Shown here in pieces: positions 41,656-51,254 of a DNA stretch of 64,000 nt. The position numbers were made by a program, and so were the translations under genes. The notes under the pieces were generated by a model. It did not search any database. It was not told where the DNA came from and saw only the letters and a program-made list of their open reading frames with translations. Location of the stretch: contig NZ_CANNBW010000002.1 of NCBI RefSeq assembly GCF_947502995.1, forward strand, positions 211,101 to 275,100. The letters are read 5' to 3'. Every line of letters starts with the position of its first letter. The first letter of the stretch is position 1. The DNA comes from an uncultured Tenacibaculum sp. (lineage in GTDB: Bacteria > Bacteroidota > Bacteroidia > Flavobacteriales > Flavobacteriaceae).

Positions 41656-43167
41656 TTATAGCAATTCATTTAATTCTTCTATAAAATCACGTTTATTCGA
41701 TAATCTAGGAACTTTATGTTGTCCACCTAACTTTCCTTTCATTTTTAACCAATCGTAAAACAAACCTGTACGAGCTTGGTGAACTTTAGGCATATTTAAA
41801 GTCATGTTATTGTATCGTTTTGCTTCGTAATCAGAATTACAATTTTTTAAAGCATTATCTAGAATTTCAGTAAAAAAATGTAAATCCTGGGGTTGTTTTT
41901 CAAACTCAATAATCCATTCATGTCCACCGTTCTTATTACCATTCATAAAAATAGGAGCAACAGTGTAATCTTTTATTGTCGAGTTTGTTTTTTCACAAGC
42001 AGATTTTAATGCTTCCTCTGCATTTTCAATAATTAATTCTTCTCCAAAAACATTAATATGATGTTTGGTTCTACCTGTAATTTTAATTCGGTAAGGATTC
42101 GTAGAGGTAAATTTCACTGTATCACCAATTAAATATCTCCAAAGACCACCATTTGTAGTAATTACAACAGCATAGTTTACATCTTTTTTAACTGCTGAAA
42201 GAGGAATAGCTTTTGAATTTTCACCATCGTATTCATTCATAGGAATAAACTCATAAAAAATTCCATAATCAAGCATTAATAAAAGTTCGTCAGAATTATT
42301 TCTATCTTGAATAGCAAAGAAACCTTCAGAAGCATTGTAAGTTTCGTAATATCTAAAACTCTTTTTAGGAATTAATTTTTTGAATTGCTCTCGATATGGA
42401 TTGAAGTTTACACCGCCGTGAAAATAAACTTCTAGATTAGGCCAAACTTCTAAAATATTGTCTTTACCGGTTTTTTCTAAAACTTTATTTAATAAAACTA
42501 ACATCCAAGAAGGAACTCCAGCTAAACTAGTAATATTTTCTTGTATCGTTTCATCAATAATAGCCTCCATTTTAGTTTCCCATTCACTCATTAAAGCAAC
42601 TTCCTGTTTAGGAGCAGAGCTATAATCTGCCCAAAACGGCATGTTTTCTATAATGATAGCAGATAAATCACCAAAGTAAGTGTCGTTATCTTCGTAAATA
42701 GCAGAACTTCCTCCTAATCTAAGACCTTTTCCAGTGAATAATTGTGTTTCTTCATTATTATTAATATACAAGCCCAACATGTCTTTCCCAGCATTGAAAT
42801 GACACTCTTCTAAAGCTTCATTACTAACAGGGATAAATTTACTTTTAGCATTGGTTGTACCACTCGATTTCGCAAACCATTTAATTTTTGTTGGCCAGAA
42901 TAAATTTTGTTCTCCCTTTCTACAACGTTCGATAAGAGGTTCTATGGTTTCATATTTCTGAATAGGTACAGTGTTTACAAAATCTTCGTAATTTTTTATT
43001 TTAGAGAATTTATGAGTTTTTCCGAACTCAGTATATTTTCCAAGAGCAACCAAATTAAATAATAGTTCTTGTTGAACATCAGTTGGGTACTTTAAAAAGA
43101 GTTCCATTTGATGTTTTCTTTTTTTTAAAAACCAAGTGATAATAGAATTTATAAACTGGAACGGCAT
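41656..43167 (-). CDS. GH3 auxin-responsive-promoter family acyl-adenylating enzyme
   Basis: 503 residues. All three ANL-type motifs of GH3 enzymes are visible: KWFAKSSGTTNAKSKFIP (ATP-phosphate binding), YYETYNASEGFFAIQD and GGLWRYLIGDTVKF. In plants GH3 enzymes adenylate carboxylic acids and join them to amino acids; bacterial GH3-like proteins are widespread in Bacteroidetes and their substrates are unknown. No signal peptide, so cytoplasmic. Divergent from the DUF2797 gene with a 55 nt spacer and followed by Crp/Fnr. Confidence 0.9.
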   Translation of the reverse strand: MPFQFINSIITWFLKKRKHQMELFLKYPTDVQQELLFNLVALGKYTEFGKTHKFSKIKNYEDFVNTVPIQKYETIEPLIERCRKGEQNLFWPTKIKWFAKSSGTTNAKSKFIPVSNEALEECHFNAGKDMLGLYINNNEETQLFTGKGLRLGGSSAIYEDNDTYFGDLSAIIIENMPFWADYSSAPKQEVALMSEWETKMEAIIDETIQENITSLAGVPSWMLVLLNKVLEKTGKDNILEVWPNLEVYFHGGVNFNPYREQFKKLIPKKSFRYYETYNASEGFFAIQDRNNSDELLLMLDYGIFYEFIPMNEYDGENSKAIPLSAVKKDVNYAVVITTNGGLWRYLIGDTVKFTSTNPYRIKITGRTKHHINVFGEELIIENAEEALKSACEKTNSTIKDYTVAPIFMNGNKNGGHEWIIEFEKQPQDLHFFTEILDNALKNCNSDYEAKRYNNMTLNMPKVHQARTGLFYDWLKMKGKLGGQHKVPRLSNKRDFIEELNELL

Positions 43168-43222
43168 TTTTGAGTTCGAATTTGTAAGTTTGTTCTTGGC
43201 TAAAAATAGTAAATTTTACAAC

Positions 43223-44020
43223 ATGCAATACAAGGGCGTTTTAAAAAAAATGAATACTGAAAATCTTGATACAGTTCAGTATTATTTAGATATGCAATCC
43301 GATTTTATTAATGTAAATCAGTTACTTAATAAAACAATTACATTAACTTTTGAAACCTATGAGTGTTTGTCTTGTGGTTTAGAAAAGCAAATTTATCGTC
43401 AAGGATTTTGTAAATCATGTTTTTTTGAAACTCCAAATGCTGGAGATTGGATTATGCGACCTGAATTAAGTAAAGCACATTTAGGAGAAGAAGACAGAGA
43501 TTTAGATTATGAAAAGAAAGTTCAATTACAACCTCATATTGTGTATTTAGCTAACTCTAGTAATGTAAAAGTTGGGGTGACTAGAAAAACACAAGTTCCA
43601 ACACGTTGGATAGATCAAGGTGCGCACGAAGCCATTGAAATTGTTGAAGTACCAAATCGTTATTTAGCTGGTATTACTGAAGTTGCATTAAAAGAGCATG
43701 TAGCCGATAAAACGAACTGGCGTAAAATGTTGAAGAATGATATTGAGGATGAAGATTTAATGAAATGGCAAGAACGTTTACGCGCTTTTATTCCAGAAGA
43801 AGTACAAGAATATTTTATTGAAAATAATAAAGAGACTACAATTAATTTTCCAGTAGAGAAATATCCTGAAAAGCCAAAGAGTTTAAATATTATAAAAGAA
43901 GGAAGTTATTCAGGTAAGTTAGTAGGAGTAAAAGGACAGTATTTTATTTTCGAAGACAATACTGTTTTTAATGTAAGAGCAAATGAAGGATTGGTAGTAA
44001 GTATATCTGTTACTGTGTAG
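43223..44020 (+). CDS. DUF2797 family protein (zinc-ribbon N-terminus)
   Basis: 265 residues from ATG 43223; the frame also extends upstream (43136), but those codons lie in the GH3 gene on the other strand. CLSCG ... GFCKSC (about residues 47-68) is a paired CxxC zinc site. The body HIVYLANSSNVKVGVTRKTQVPTRWIDQGA is a GIY-YIG-like strand-loop typical of DUF2797, with Arg and Glu positions conserved. Members may be nucleic-acid-binding or nuclease-like; no activity is proven. A -7 match (TAAGTTTG, 43185-43192) precedes it. Confidence 0.8.
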   Translation: MQYKGVLKKMNTENLDTVQYYLDMQSDFINVNQLLNKTITLTFETYECLSCGLEKQIYRQGFCKSCFFETPNAGDWIMRPELSKAHLGEEDRDLDYEKKVQLQPHIVYLANSSNVKVGVTRKTQVPTRWIDQGAHEAIEIVEVPNRYLAGITEVALKEHVADKTNWRKMLKNDIEDEDLMKWQERLRAFIPEEVQEYFIENNKETTINFPVEKYPEKPKSLNIIKEGSYSGKLVGVKGQYFIFEDNTVFNVRANEGLVVSISVTV

Positions 44021-44050
44021 TTTTAACCCTTGTGAAAAAAAAAGTATTAT

Positions 44051-44091
44051 AAAATTAAAAAGCCGATCTTAATGATCGGCTTTTTAATTTT
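44051..44091. terminator. Bidirectional terminator between the DUF2797 gene and the Prc-type protease gene
   Basis: AAAATTAAAAAGCCGATC (44051-44068) and GATCGGCTTTTTAATTTT (44074-44091) form a perfect 18 bp stem with a 5-base loop. It overlaps the last bases of the protease stop codon. Confidence 0.95.
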
Positions 44092-46210
44092 ATTTCTTAA
44101 CTAACTCGTAGTTGTTTTTCATTTTTAATTGACTCAATACATTTAAAGCTTCATCTAAATAAATGTCTTTTTTAAGGTTTTTATGCCAAGCCATTCTTTT
44201 GTCTTTTAAAACTGTATCTTTTTTAAATAAAGGAATTTCATACTTTGGAGAAGAAAAAGTCAAGTCAGATTTAAATTTAAAAATATCTTTAAACTGCTTT
44301 GCTTCTTTTACACGTTCTTCAGACTCTTTTTTGTATGTGCTGTAATTTAAAGAGAATGTATTATCATCTTGATTTTTCTTTAACCATTTAGCATACTCAT
44401 TAATCGATATAAATTTAGAGTTGCTATTAATTCTTTCTTTACTAGCACTAACAACTTCGCCAAAATTACTGTAAGTATCAGTTTTTGTATACTTAGCTGG
44501 TTTTACACTATCCCAAGGTAAAGCTCCATCTAAATCACGTTCACCAAACTCCATATAACTGTAGCGATCAGGCATAGCAATATCAGAATATACTCCTTCG
44601 ATTTGAGTAGATCCGCCATTAATTCTATAGAATTTTTGAATTGTCATTTTTAAAGCTCCTAAATCTCCTGGATATTTTTTAACATAGTAATTTAAAGGCA
44701 ATAAATTCTGAACTGTTCCTTTACCATAAGTTTGTTTACCACCCATTACAACACCACGTCCATAATCTTGCATTGCAGCTGCGAAAATTTCTGAAGCAGA
44801 TGCAGACATTTCATTAACCATAACAACTAATGGGCCATCCCATTGCACGCTACTATCAGTATCATTTTTAATGTTAGCAGGTTCTCCTCTATATTTTACT
44901 TGAACGATAGGACCTTCATTAATAAATAAACCTCCTATATCAATAACGGTTTTTAATGAACCACCACCATTGTTTCTTAAATCAACTATTAATCCAGCTA
45001 CATTTTCTTTCTTTAAACGCTCAATTTCTAGTTTCATATCACTAGCGGCATTTCTTTTCTTAGTATCGTTAAAATCGATGTAAAATTTAGGAAGATTAAT
45101 AACACCATATTTCTTTCCGTTTTTTTCTACAACACTAGATTTAACAAACGTTTCTTCCAATTCAACAATATCTCTAATAATTGGAATTACCTTAGTAGAA
45201 CCATCTAATTTTTTCTTTACAGTTAATCGAACTTCTGTTCCTTTTTTTCCTTTTATGAAGGTGATAGCATCATCTAAACGCATTCCTGTAATATCAAGAG
45301 GTTCTCCATCTCCTTGAGCTACTTCTAAAATAATATCACCTGGTTCTAAATCTCCTTGTTTCCAAGCTGGTCCTCCAGAAATTAGTTCTACAATTTTAGT
45401 GTACATACCTTCACGTTGTAAACGCGCACCAATACCTTCAAGTTTTCCAGACATATCTTGATCAAATCTAGACTTGATTCTAGGAGACATATACGTTGTA
45501 TGTGGATCAAAACCACCAACTACACTATTTAAAAATGTTGAATACCAATCAGAATTTTCTAATTCTTCGATTCTAAGGTATAAATCATCCATATTCTTTA
45601 AAACTTCTTTACGAGCTTCTATCTCAAGAGTTTCAAAAGATTTTTTCTTGTAATTTTTATCTTTTTTGATTTTATCTTTCTGTAAATCTTCAAGGTCATC
45701 AATTTTACTAATCACTTGAAGTTTTAATTGTTTGCGCCAATGATTTAGTAAACCTGCTTCATCTTTAGCAAAAGGTACCTTATCATAATCAACATCAATG
45801 TCTTCATTTTTTGTATAATTGAAAGGCTGCTCTAGCAAAGCTTTATAAGTTGTTTTAGCAGTTTTGATTTTTTCTAAAAATCGACCGTAAACAAGCTTGT
45901 AAAAACGAATGTCAGATTTTCTTAATTGATCATCAATTTCAAATTTGTATTGAGAAAATTCTTTAAGATCTTCTTGAGTAAAGTAGCGTTTATTAGGGTC
46001 TAAACTTGTTATAAATTCATTGTATACATGCTCAGAAAAATCATCATTTAAATCTTTTTGAACATAATGACCTCTGGTAAGTAAGTTCTTTAGTACATAA
46101 ATTATGAGTTTGTCTTTTTCAGGATCGTTCTTTTCAGAAACAGTTTTTCCATACGTAGTGCTGCTTATTAAAAGTGCAGCGAAAAATGGGATAAGTACTT
46201 TCATCTTCAT
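44090..46210 (-). CDS. prc: Carboxy-terminal processing protease (S41, Prc/Tsp type)
   Basis: 706 residues with a signal peptide. N-terminal helical platform (about 30-235), PDZ domain (about 245-340: GIGARLQREGMYTKIVELISGGPA), S41 core with the Ser of MSASASEIFA and Lys of TYGKGTVQNL as catalytic dyad, and a DUF3340-type C-terminal domain (about 550-700). This large layout matches E. coli Prc/Tsp, which trims periplasmic proteins and peptidoglycan hydrolases from their C-termini. Monocistronic. Confidence 0.93.
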   Translation of the reverse strand: MKMKVLIPFFAALLISSTTYGKTVSEKNDPEKDKLIIYVLKNLLTRGHYVQKDLNDDFSEHVYNEFITSLDPNKRYFTQEDLKEFSQYKFEIDDQLRKSDIRFYKLVYGRFLEKIKTAKTTYKALLEQPFNYTKNEDIDVDYDKVPFAKDEAGLLNHWRKQLKLQVISKIDDLEDLQKDKIKKDKNYKKKSFETLEIEARKEVLKNMDDLYLRIEELENSDWYSTFLNSVVGGFDPHTTYMSPRIKSRFDQDMSGKLEGIGARLQREGMYTKIVELISGGPAWKQGDLEPGDIILEVAQGDGEPLDITGMRLDDAITFIKGKKGTEVRLTVKKKLDGSTKVIPIIRDIVELEETFVKSSVVEKNGKKYGVINLPKFYIDFNDTKKRNAASDMKLEIERLKKENVAGLIVDLRNNGGGSLKTVIDIGGLFINEGPIVQVKYRGEPANIKNDTDSSVQWDGPLVVMVNEMSASASEIFAAAMQDYGRGVVMGGKQTYGKGTVQNLLPLNYYVKKYPGDLGALKMTIQKFYRINGGSTQIEGVYSDIAMPDRYSYMEFGERDLDGALPWDSVKPAKYTKTDTYSNFGEVVSASKERINSNSKFISINEYAKWLKKNQDDNTFSLNYSTYKKESEERVKEAKQFKDIFKFKSDLTFSSPKYEIPLFKKDTVLKDKRMAWHKNLKKDIYLDEALNVLSQLKMKNNYELVKK

Positions 46211-46281
46211 AAATCTTCAGTCGTTTAAATAATTTTAAAATTACTGGTATTTGCTAAACTACTAAAATAATGCCAATTTTA

Positions 46282-46803
46282 CTAGCTCTTTTTTCTTTTG
46301 TAAATGCCTTTAAAGGCTTCTTTAATTAATTTGTGATCAGGACTCAAATACTGCCATATTTGAGTAACAGACCCATTATCGTTTTTTTTCCAAATGATTT
46401 TGTTATAATATGGTTGCTTTTTATTTTGAACAACTTCACTCGTTAAAATCATTTCATTATTCTTATAACTTCCATTGGTTTCAAGAACAAAACCTTTATT
46501 GTCTATCCATAATTGATGACATTTTTTATCTGAAATATCATAATAACTATAACTTGTTCCTAATGAGTTTCCATTAGTAGAAGTCCAGTTTTCTTGAATA
46601 GCACAAGCATTAGGCATAGATTTTATATGGTTTTCTCCAATTAATTTTCCTTCAGAATTAAAAACATTCCAATTACCAATCCAAAAATCAAATTGATAGT
46701 AAGCTTTATCACTGCAAGGTTTTGTATTTGGGGTTTGAGCTCTTATACTAGAAAATAGTAATGAAATAAAATACAGAAGTAATAAAAGAATAAACCGTAA
46801 CAT
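46282..46803 (-). CDS. Exported DUF1579-like protein (lipocalin-like)
   Basis: 173 residues with a signal peptide. The mature part starts FDFWIGNWNVFNSEGKLIGE, the motif of DUF1579-type small beta-barrels (FDFWLGEW), with repeated aromatic strands (ENWTSTNGNSLGTSYSYYD, KKCHQLWIDNKGFVLETNG). Such proteins may bind lipophilic ligands. No partner gene nearby. Function not known. Confidence 0.7.
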   Translation of the reverse strand: MLRFILLLLLYFISLLFSSIRAQTPNTKPCSDKAYYQFDFWIGNWNVFNSEGKLIGENHIKSMPNACAIQENWTSTNGNSLGTSYSYYDISDKKCHQLWIDNKGFVLETNGSYKNNEMILTSEVVQNKKQPYYNKIIWKKNDNGSVTQIWQYLSPDHKLIKEAFKGIYKRKKS

Positions 46804-46896
46804 AAAACGTAATCACTTAGTGTTTTACAAGATTAGGCATTAATTTGACATATTTATCTTTACGAAATGTTAAAAAGAACAGCTAATTTTTTAATG

Positions 46897-46904
46897 TATA
46901 TTTG
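46897..46904 (+). promoter_or_regulatory. -7 promoter element upstream of surE
   Basis: TATATTTG, full consensus, 21 nt before the surE ATG. No convincing -33 TTG. Confidence 0.45.
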
Positions 46905-46925
46905 TTATTAATAAATTAAAAAACA

Positions 46926-47696
46926 ATGCAAGAGAAACCTTTGATTTTAGTCACTAATGATGATGGAATTACTGCTCCAGGTCTTAGAATGCTTATAGAT
47001 ATAATGAATGAAATTGGTGAAGTAATAGTTGTTGCACCGGATAGTCCGCAAAGTGGTATGGGACATGCAATTACTGTGAATAATGTATTGCATTGTAATC
47101 CTACTTCTATAGATGACGGTCCTCAAATAGAATATAGTTGTTCTGGAACTCCTGCGGATTGTGTAAAAATGGCAAAGAATAAGATTTTAAATAGAAAACC
47201 AGATTTATGTGTTTCAGGAATTAATCATGGATCGAACTCATCTATCAGTGTAATTTATTCAGGAACTATGAGTGCTGCTGTAGAAGCTGGTATAGAAGGA
47301 ATTCCAGCTATTGGTTTTTCATTGCTAGATTACAGTTGGCATGCTGATTTTCGTTCTTCAAAAGAATTTGTTAAGAAAATTGCTTTAAATGTTTTATTGA
47401 ATGGTTTACCAGATGGAGTAGTGCTAAATGTAAATATTCCGAAGCTAAAGAAAGATGAAATAAAAGGAATAAAAATTTGTAGACAAGCCAACGGTTATTG
47501 GAAAGAAGATTTTGATAAACGTAAAAGTCCAATGGGAAAAGAATACTATTGGTTATCTGGTGAGTTTGTAAATAATGATAAAGGTCAAGATACTGATATT
47601 TGGGCTTTGGAAAATGGGTTTATATCTGTTGTGCCAGTTCAATTTGACATGACAGCACATCATGCTATTCAAAAATTACATTCATGGGATTTATAA
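46926..47696 (+). CDS. surE: 5'-nucleotidase SurE
   Basis: 256 residues. Metal-binding N-terminus LVTNDDGITAPGL (Asp12-Asp13), SGINHGSNSS and YSGTMSAAVEA are the family blocks. A cytoplasmic metal-dependent phosphatase of nucleoside monophosphates, needed in stationary phase and stress in other bacteria. Starts a run with a small membrane protein gene (13 nt overlap) and lpxB. Confidence 0.95.
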   Translation: MQEKPLILVTNDDGITAPGLRMLIDIMNEIGEVIVVAPDSPQSGMGHAITVNNVLHCNPTSIDDGPQIEYSCSGTPADCVKMAKNKILNRKPDLCVSGINHGSNSSISVIYSGTMSAAVEAGIEGIPAIGFSLLDYSWHADFRSSKEFVKKIALNVLLNGLPDGVVLNVNIPKLKKDEIKGIKICRQANGYWKEDFDKRKSPMGKEYYWLSGEFVNNDKGQDTDIWALENGFISVVPVQFDMTAHHAIQKLHSWDL

Positions 47697-47971
47697 ATAA
47701 AGATGTTGTTATCGGGTTTTTAGTCTCGATTTTCGCTACATTTTGTGGTTTTTTCATTTATGTACAATACGTTTCTCGTTTTGGTTTTTCAGAAACAATA
47801 GAAATGTTACAACAAGGAGGTGTTTTTGGACCCGTAATTGCATTAGCTGCTTTGCCTAATTTATTTGTGTTTTTTATTTATCTAAAAAAGAAACAAGACT
47901 TAAGAGCTAAAGGAGTATTGTTGGCTACTATTTGTACAGCCATTTTTACCTTTTTATTAAAGTTTATATAG
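47684..47971 (+). CDS. Small membrane protein (95 aa)
   Basis: Three hydrophobic segments (about 7-27, 43-64, 74-94) with a Gly-rich GGVFGPVIALAALPN loop and a KKKQDLRAKG turn. The start ATG lies inside the surE end, so translation is coupled; lpxB follows after 4 nt. The order surE - small membrane protein - lpxB recurs in Flavobacteriaceae as far as I recall (not checked). Function unknown. Confidence 0.7.
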   Translation: MGFINKDVVIGFLVSIFATFCGFFIYVQYVSRFGFSETIEMLQQGGVFGPVIALAALPNLFVFFIYLKKKQDLRAKGVLLATICTAIFTFLLKFI

Positions 47972-47975
47972 TGTA

Positions 47976-49085
47976 ATGAAATATTATATAGTTGCAGGAG
48001 AAGCTTCTGGAGATTTACATGGTTCTAATCTGATGAAAGAACTGTTTAAACATGATAAAGAAGCTAATGTTCGTTTTTGGGGAGGTGATTTGATGAAATC
48101 TGTAGGAGGAGAATTAGTTGTTCACTACAAAGATAGAGCTATAATGGGTTTTGTAGAAGTCATATTAAATTTACGTAAAGCTCTTGGTTTCATTAAATTT
48201 TGTAAGAAAGATATTGAAGAATTTCAACCTGATGTTGTCATTTTTATAGATAATTCAGGTTTTAATTTACCTGTAGCTAAGTGGGCAAAGCAAAATGGGT
48301 TTAGAACCAATTATTATATATCACCTCAAGTTTGGGCAAGTAGAGCAGGTAGAGTAAAATCTATAAAAAGAGATGTAGACAAAATGTTTGTGATACTTCC
48401 TTTTGAAAAAGATTTTTACAAAAAGTTTAATTACGAAGTTGAATTTGTAGGTCATCCTTTAATTGATGGAATAGTAGATAGAGAACAGGTTGATGAAGAT
48501 GAGTTTAGGAAAGAGTATGATTTAGGAGATAAAGAGATTATAGCCTTATTGCCAGGAAGTAGAAAACAAGAAATTACTAAAATGTTGAATACAATGCTAC
48601 TTATGGTTGATAAATTTCCAGATTATCAATTTGTTGTAGCTGGAGCTCCAAGTCAAACGAAAGCATTTTATGATAATTTTCTAAAAACTAGTAATGTAAA
48701 GTTTGTTGATAATAGAACTTATGATTTACTCAGTATTTCACATACAGCTTTAGTTACATCAGGTACGGCAACATTAGAAACAGCTTTGTTTAAAGTACCG
48801 CAAGTAGTTTGTTATAAAGGAAGCTGGTTGTCTTATCAAATCGCTAAGAGAATTATAACTTTAGATTATATTTCTTTAGTGAATTTAATTATGGATAGAG
48901 AAGTAGTAAAAGAACTTATTCAGAATGAATTTAATGAATTTACTTTGGAACAAGAATTAGAGTTACTTCTGGAAGAAAATAAAAGAAAAGCTCTTTTCTT
49001 AGATTATTTTGAATTGGAAGAAAAACTAGGAGGAAAGGGAGCATCAAAAAAAGTAGCAAAATCAATAATAGAAAGTTTAACATAA
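47976..49085 (+). CDS. lpxB: Lipid-A-disaccharide synthase
   Basis: 369 residues. The N-terminal YYIVAGEASGDLHGSNL and the C-terminal block LVTSGTATLETALFKVPQVVCYK are LpxB hallmarks. It joins UDP-2,3-diacylglucosamine and lipid X at the inner membrane during lipid A synthesis (glycosyltransferase family 19). The NC40 peptidase gene follows after 10 nt. Confidence 0.95.
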   Translation: MKYYIVAGEASGDLHGSNLMKELFKHDKEANVRFWGGDLMKSVGGELVVHYKDRAIMGFVEVILNLRKALGFIKFCKKDIEEFQPDVVIFIDNSGFNLPVAKWAKQNGFRTNYYISPQVWASRAGRVKSIKRDVDKMFVILPFEKDFYKKFNYEVEFVGHPLIDGIVDREQVDEDEFRKEYDLGDKEIIALLPGSRKQEITKMLNTMLLMVDKFPDYQFVVAGAPSQTKAFYDNFLKTSNVKFVDNRTYDLLSISHTALVTSGTATLETALFKVPQVVCYKGSWLSYQIAKRIITLDYISLVNLIMDREVVKELIQNEFNEFTLEQELELLLEENKRKALFLDYFELEEKLGGKGASKKVAKSIIESLT

Positions 49086-49095
49086 AAGTACAATA

Positions 49096-49629
49096 GTGAT
49101 AAAAAAAATACCCCAAATTATTTTTATTTTATTTTTAGCATATGGTTGTTCTTCATCAAAAAGTGCAAGTTCATCAAAACGCTATAAAACTAAAAAAAGA
49201 GTCGTTACAAAGAAAAGATCTGTAAGAACTAAAGATCTTTCAACATTAGCAAATAGAATAATTGCTACAGCTAACACTTATAAAGGTACAAGATATAAGT
49301 ATGGAGGAGTTACAAGAAAAGGAATGGATTGCTCTGGCTTGATTATGACTTCATTTCAAAAGAACGGAGTTTCTTTACCACGAACATCATACGATATGTC
49401 TAATCAGGGAAAGCAAATTCCTTTAAAAAATGCTAGAAAAGGAGATTTACTTTTCTTTACAACTAACCCTAGAAAACCAAGAAAAATTAGTCATGTTGGT
49501 TTGGTCACCTCAGTAAAAAATGGAATTGTTTACTTTATACATGCCTCAACAAAGAGAGGAGTAACGGTAAATAATATGTCTCAAAAATATTATAGAAGAA
49601 ATTTCGCAAAAGCTAAAAGAGTGTTGTAA
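49096..49629 (+). CDS. NlpC/P60 (C40) peptidase lipoprotein, first copy
   Basis: 177 residues from GTG 49096. A lipoprotein signal (FLAYGC) and a Ser/Lys/Arg-rich linker precede the C40 domain with Cys79 (MDCSGL), His133 (SHVGLV) and His149 (IHAS). These cut stem peptides of peptidoglycan. GTG is chosen since no ATG precedes the signal peptide. A second C40 gene lies 3.3 kb on (52961); the two share GGxxxxGMDCSGLxxT and HVGLVTSV blocks, with two FN3/L-domain genes in between. Confidence 0.9.
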   Translation: MIKKIPQIIFILFLAYGCSSSKSASSSKRYKTKKRVVTKKRSVRTKDLSTLANRIIATANTYKGTRYKYGGVTRKGMDCSGLIMTSFQKNGVSLPRTSYDMSNQGKQIPLKNARKGDLLFFTTNPRKPRKISHVGLVTSVKNGIVYFIHASTKRGVTVNNMSQKYYRRNFAKAKRVL

Positions 49630-49688
49630 AATTCTTTTTTACTACAGTGATCTTTAGAATTAAATATTATTTTTGCAAAAAAAATAAT

Positions 49689-51254
49689 ATGAAATTACTA
49701 GAGAAATCCACTTTTCTACTACTAACATTATTTTTAGTAGCTTGTTCTTCAGAGAGCACAGTTGTTGAAACTAATTTATCCGATTTTGAAATTACAATTC
49801 TTTCTACAACTTCTAATTCTATAGAGTTAAAATGGAGTGAATCTTTTCATTCAAAAGGAGAAAATGTTTTTTATTCAGTTTATTTAGACTCAAATTTATT
49901 AAAAGAAAAAACACAGGAAAGAAGAATAATTTTAACTGATTTAAATTCCAATAATGAATATAAGTTAAAAATTGTGGCTTTTGATGAAGAAGAAAATTTC
50001 AAAGAGATTACTGAAAAAATTTCGACTTTATCAAATCAAGCACCAAGATCATTTAAAATTGAAAATGCAAATCCTGAAAATATATCAGTAGCGCTTTATT
50101 GGCAAAGAGCAACAGATCCAGATAATGATCAAGTTAAATATAATGTTTTTATAAACGATGCTATTGTTTTTCAAAATTTAGAAACTACATATTGTAAAAT
50201 TGAAAACTTAACACCAAACACTTCTTATGAAGTTAAGGTTGTTGCATTCGATAGTTTAGGGAACGAAACTTATGATGAGTTAACTTTTTCTACAAAAGAT
50301 GGGGTTTTTAAAGATTCAATAGAATTTAATACACAAGCTTCTTTAGATGCTTTTGGATCAAAAGGATATATTGAAGTTGATGGAAGTTTAATTATCACAG
50401 ATGGAACTAGTCCTAGTGATCGAATTACAGATCTTACTGCAATAAAAAGTTTAAAAAAGATTCGCGGAAATTTTATAGTTAGGCTAACTAGAGATTTGTT
50501 GACTCTAAAAGGTATAGAAATAGAGGAGGTTAGAGGGAATTTAATTGTAGAAAACAACCACTTCTTTGAATCCATAGAAGGGCTAGAAAAGGTTAAACAT
50601 ATTTACGGAGATTTAATAATCAAAGAAAATGTTAGATTAAAAACCTTTATTCCTTTTGATAATTTAACACAAATAGGTAGAATTCTTACTATAGCTAATA
50701 ATGGTGTAAAAACTATTGAAGCATTTAAAAATTTAGAAGTTGTTAATCATATTTATATAAGAAATAATTGGTATTTAGAAAGTTTGATAGGATTTCATAA
50801 GTTGAAAAAAATGGATGAATCCTTGAGAATTAACGATAATACAGAACTAAGTTATATTGAAGGTTTTACCAATCTTGAATCTGTAAATAATTTAACACTA
50901 AGTGATATTAAGGCTAATGAGCTTTTCAATATGACAAAATTAAAAGTTGTAAAAGGAAGTTTATCTATTTCAAATTTACCAAATATTAAAAATTTAATTG
51001 GTTTTAGTGCTTTAGAAGAAATAAGATATAGTGATTTGTCTATAGGAGGAAATAAAAGTTTAGAAAGTCTAGAAGGCTTAAATAATTTAAAAAGTATAGG
51101 AAATAGATTTTCAGTTAGTAATAATGAAAAGTTGAATGATTTTTGTGCTTTAAAGTTAGCGCTTCAATCTTATGATGAAAATTATTATACAATAAGAGGA
51201 AATATGTTTAACCCAACTATGGAAGAAATTTTAAATAATGATTGCAAAAACTAA
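49689..51254 (+). CDS. Lipoprotein with two FN3 domains and a receptor L-domain-like repeat region
   Basis: 521 residues from ATG 49689; the 14 upstream codons from 49647 look non-coding. Lipobox LVAC. Two fibronectin type III domains (about 28-110 and 118-200) are followed by a long beta-helical leucine-rich region (about 215-505: DGSLIITD, IRGNFIV, VRGNLIVENN, IYGDLIIKEN, NRFSVSNNEKL), the pattern of receptor L-domains (parallel beta-helix). This suggests a surface-exposed adhesion or binding protein. Overlaps its paralogue by 17 nt. Confidence 0.8.
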   Translation: MKLLEKSTFLLLTLFLVACSSESTVVETNLSDFEITILSTTSNSIELKWSESFHSKGENVFYSVYLDSNLLKEKTQERRIILTDLNSNNEYKLKIVAFDEEENFKEITEKISTLSNQAPRSFKIENANPENISVALYWQRATDPDNDQVKYNVFINDAIVFQNLETTYCKIENLTPNTSYEVKVVAFDSLGNETYDELTFSTKDGVFKDSIEFNTQASLDAFGSKGYIEVDGSLIITDGTSPSDRITDLTAIKSLKKIRGNFIVRLTRDLLTLKGIEIEEVRGNLIVENNHFFESIEGLEKVKHIYGDLIIKENVRLKTFIPFDNLTQIGRILTIANNGVKTIEAFKNLEVVNHIYIRNNWYLESLIGFHKLKKMDESLRINDNTELSYIEGFTNLESVNNLTLSDIKANELFNMTKLKVVKGSLSISNLPNIKNLIGFSALEEIRYSDLSIGGNKSLESLEGLNNLKSIGNRFSVSNNEKLNDFCALKLALQSYDENYYTIRGNMFNPTMEEILNNDCKN

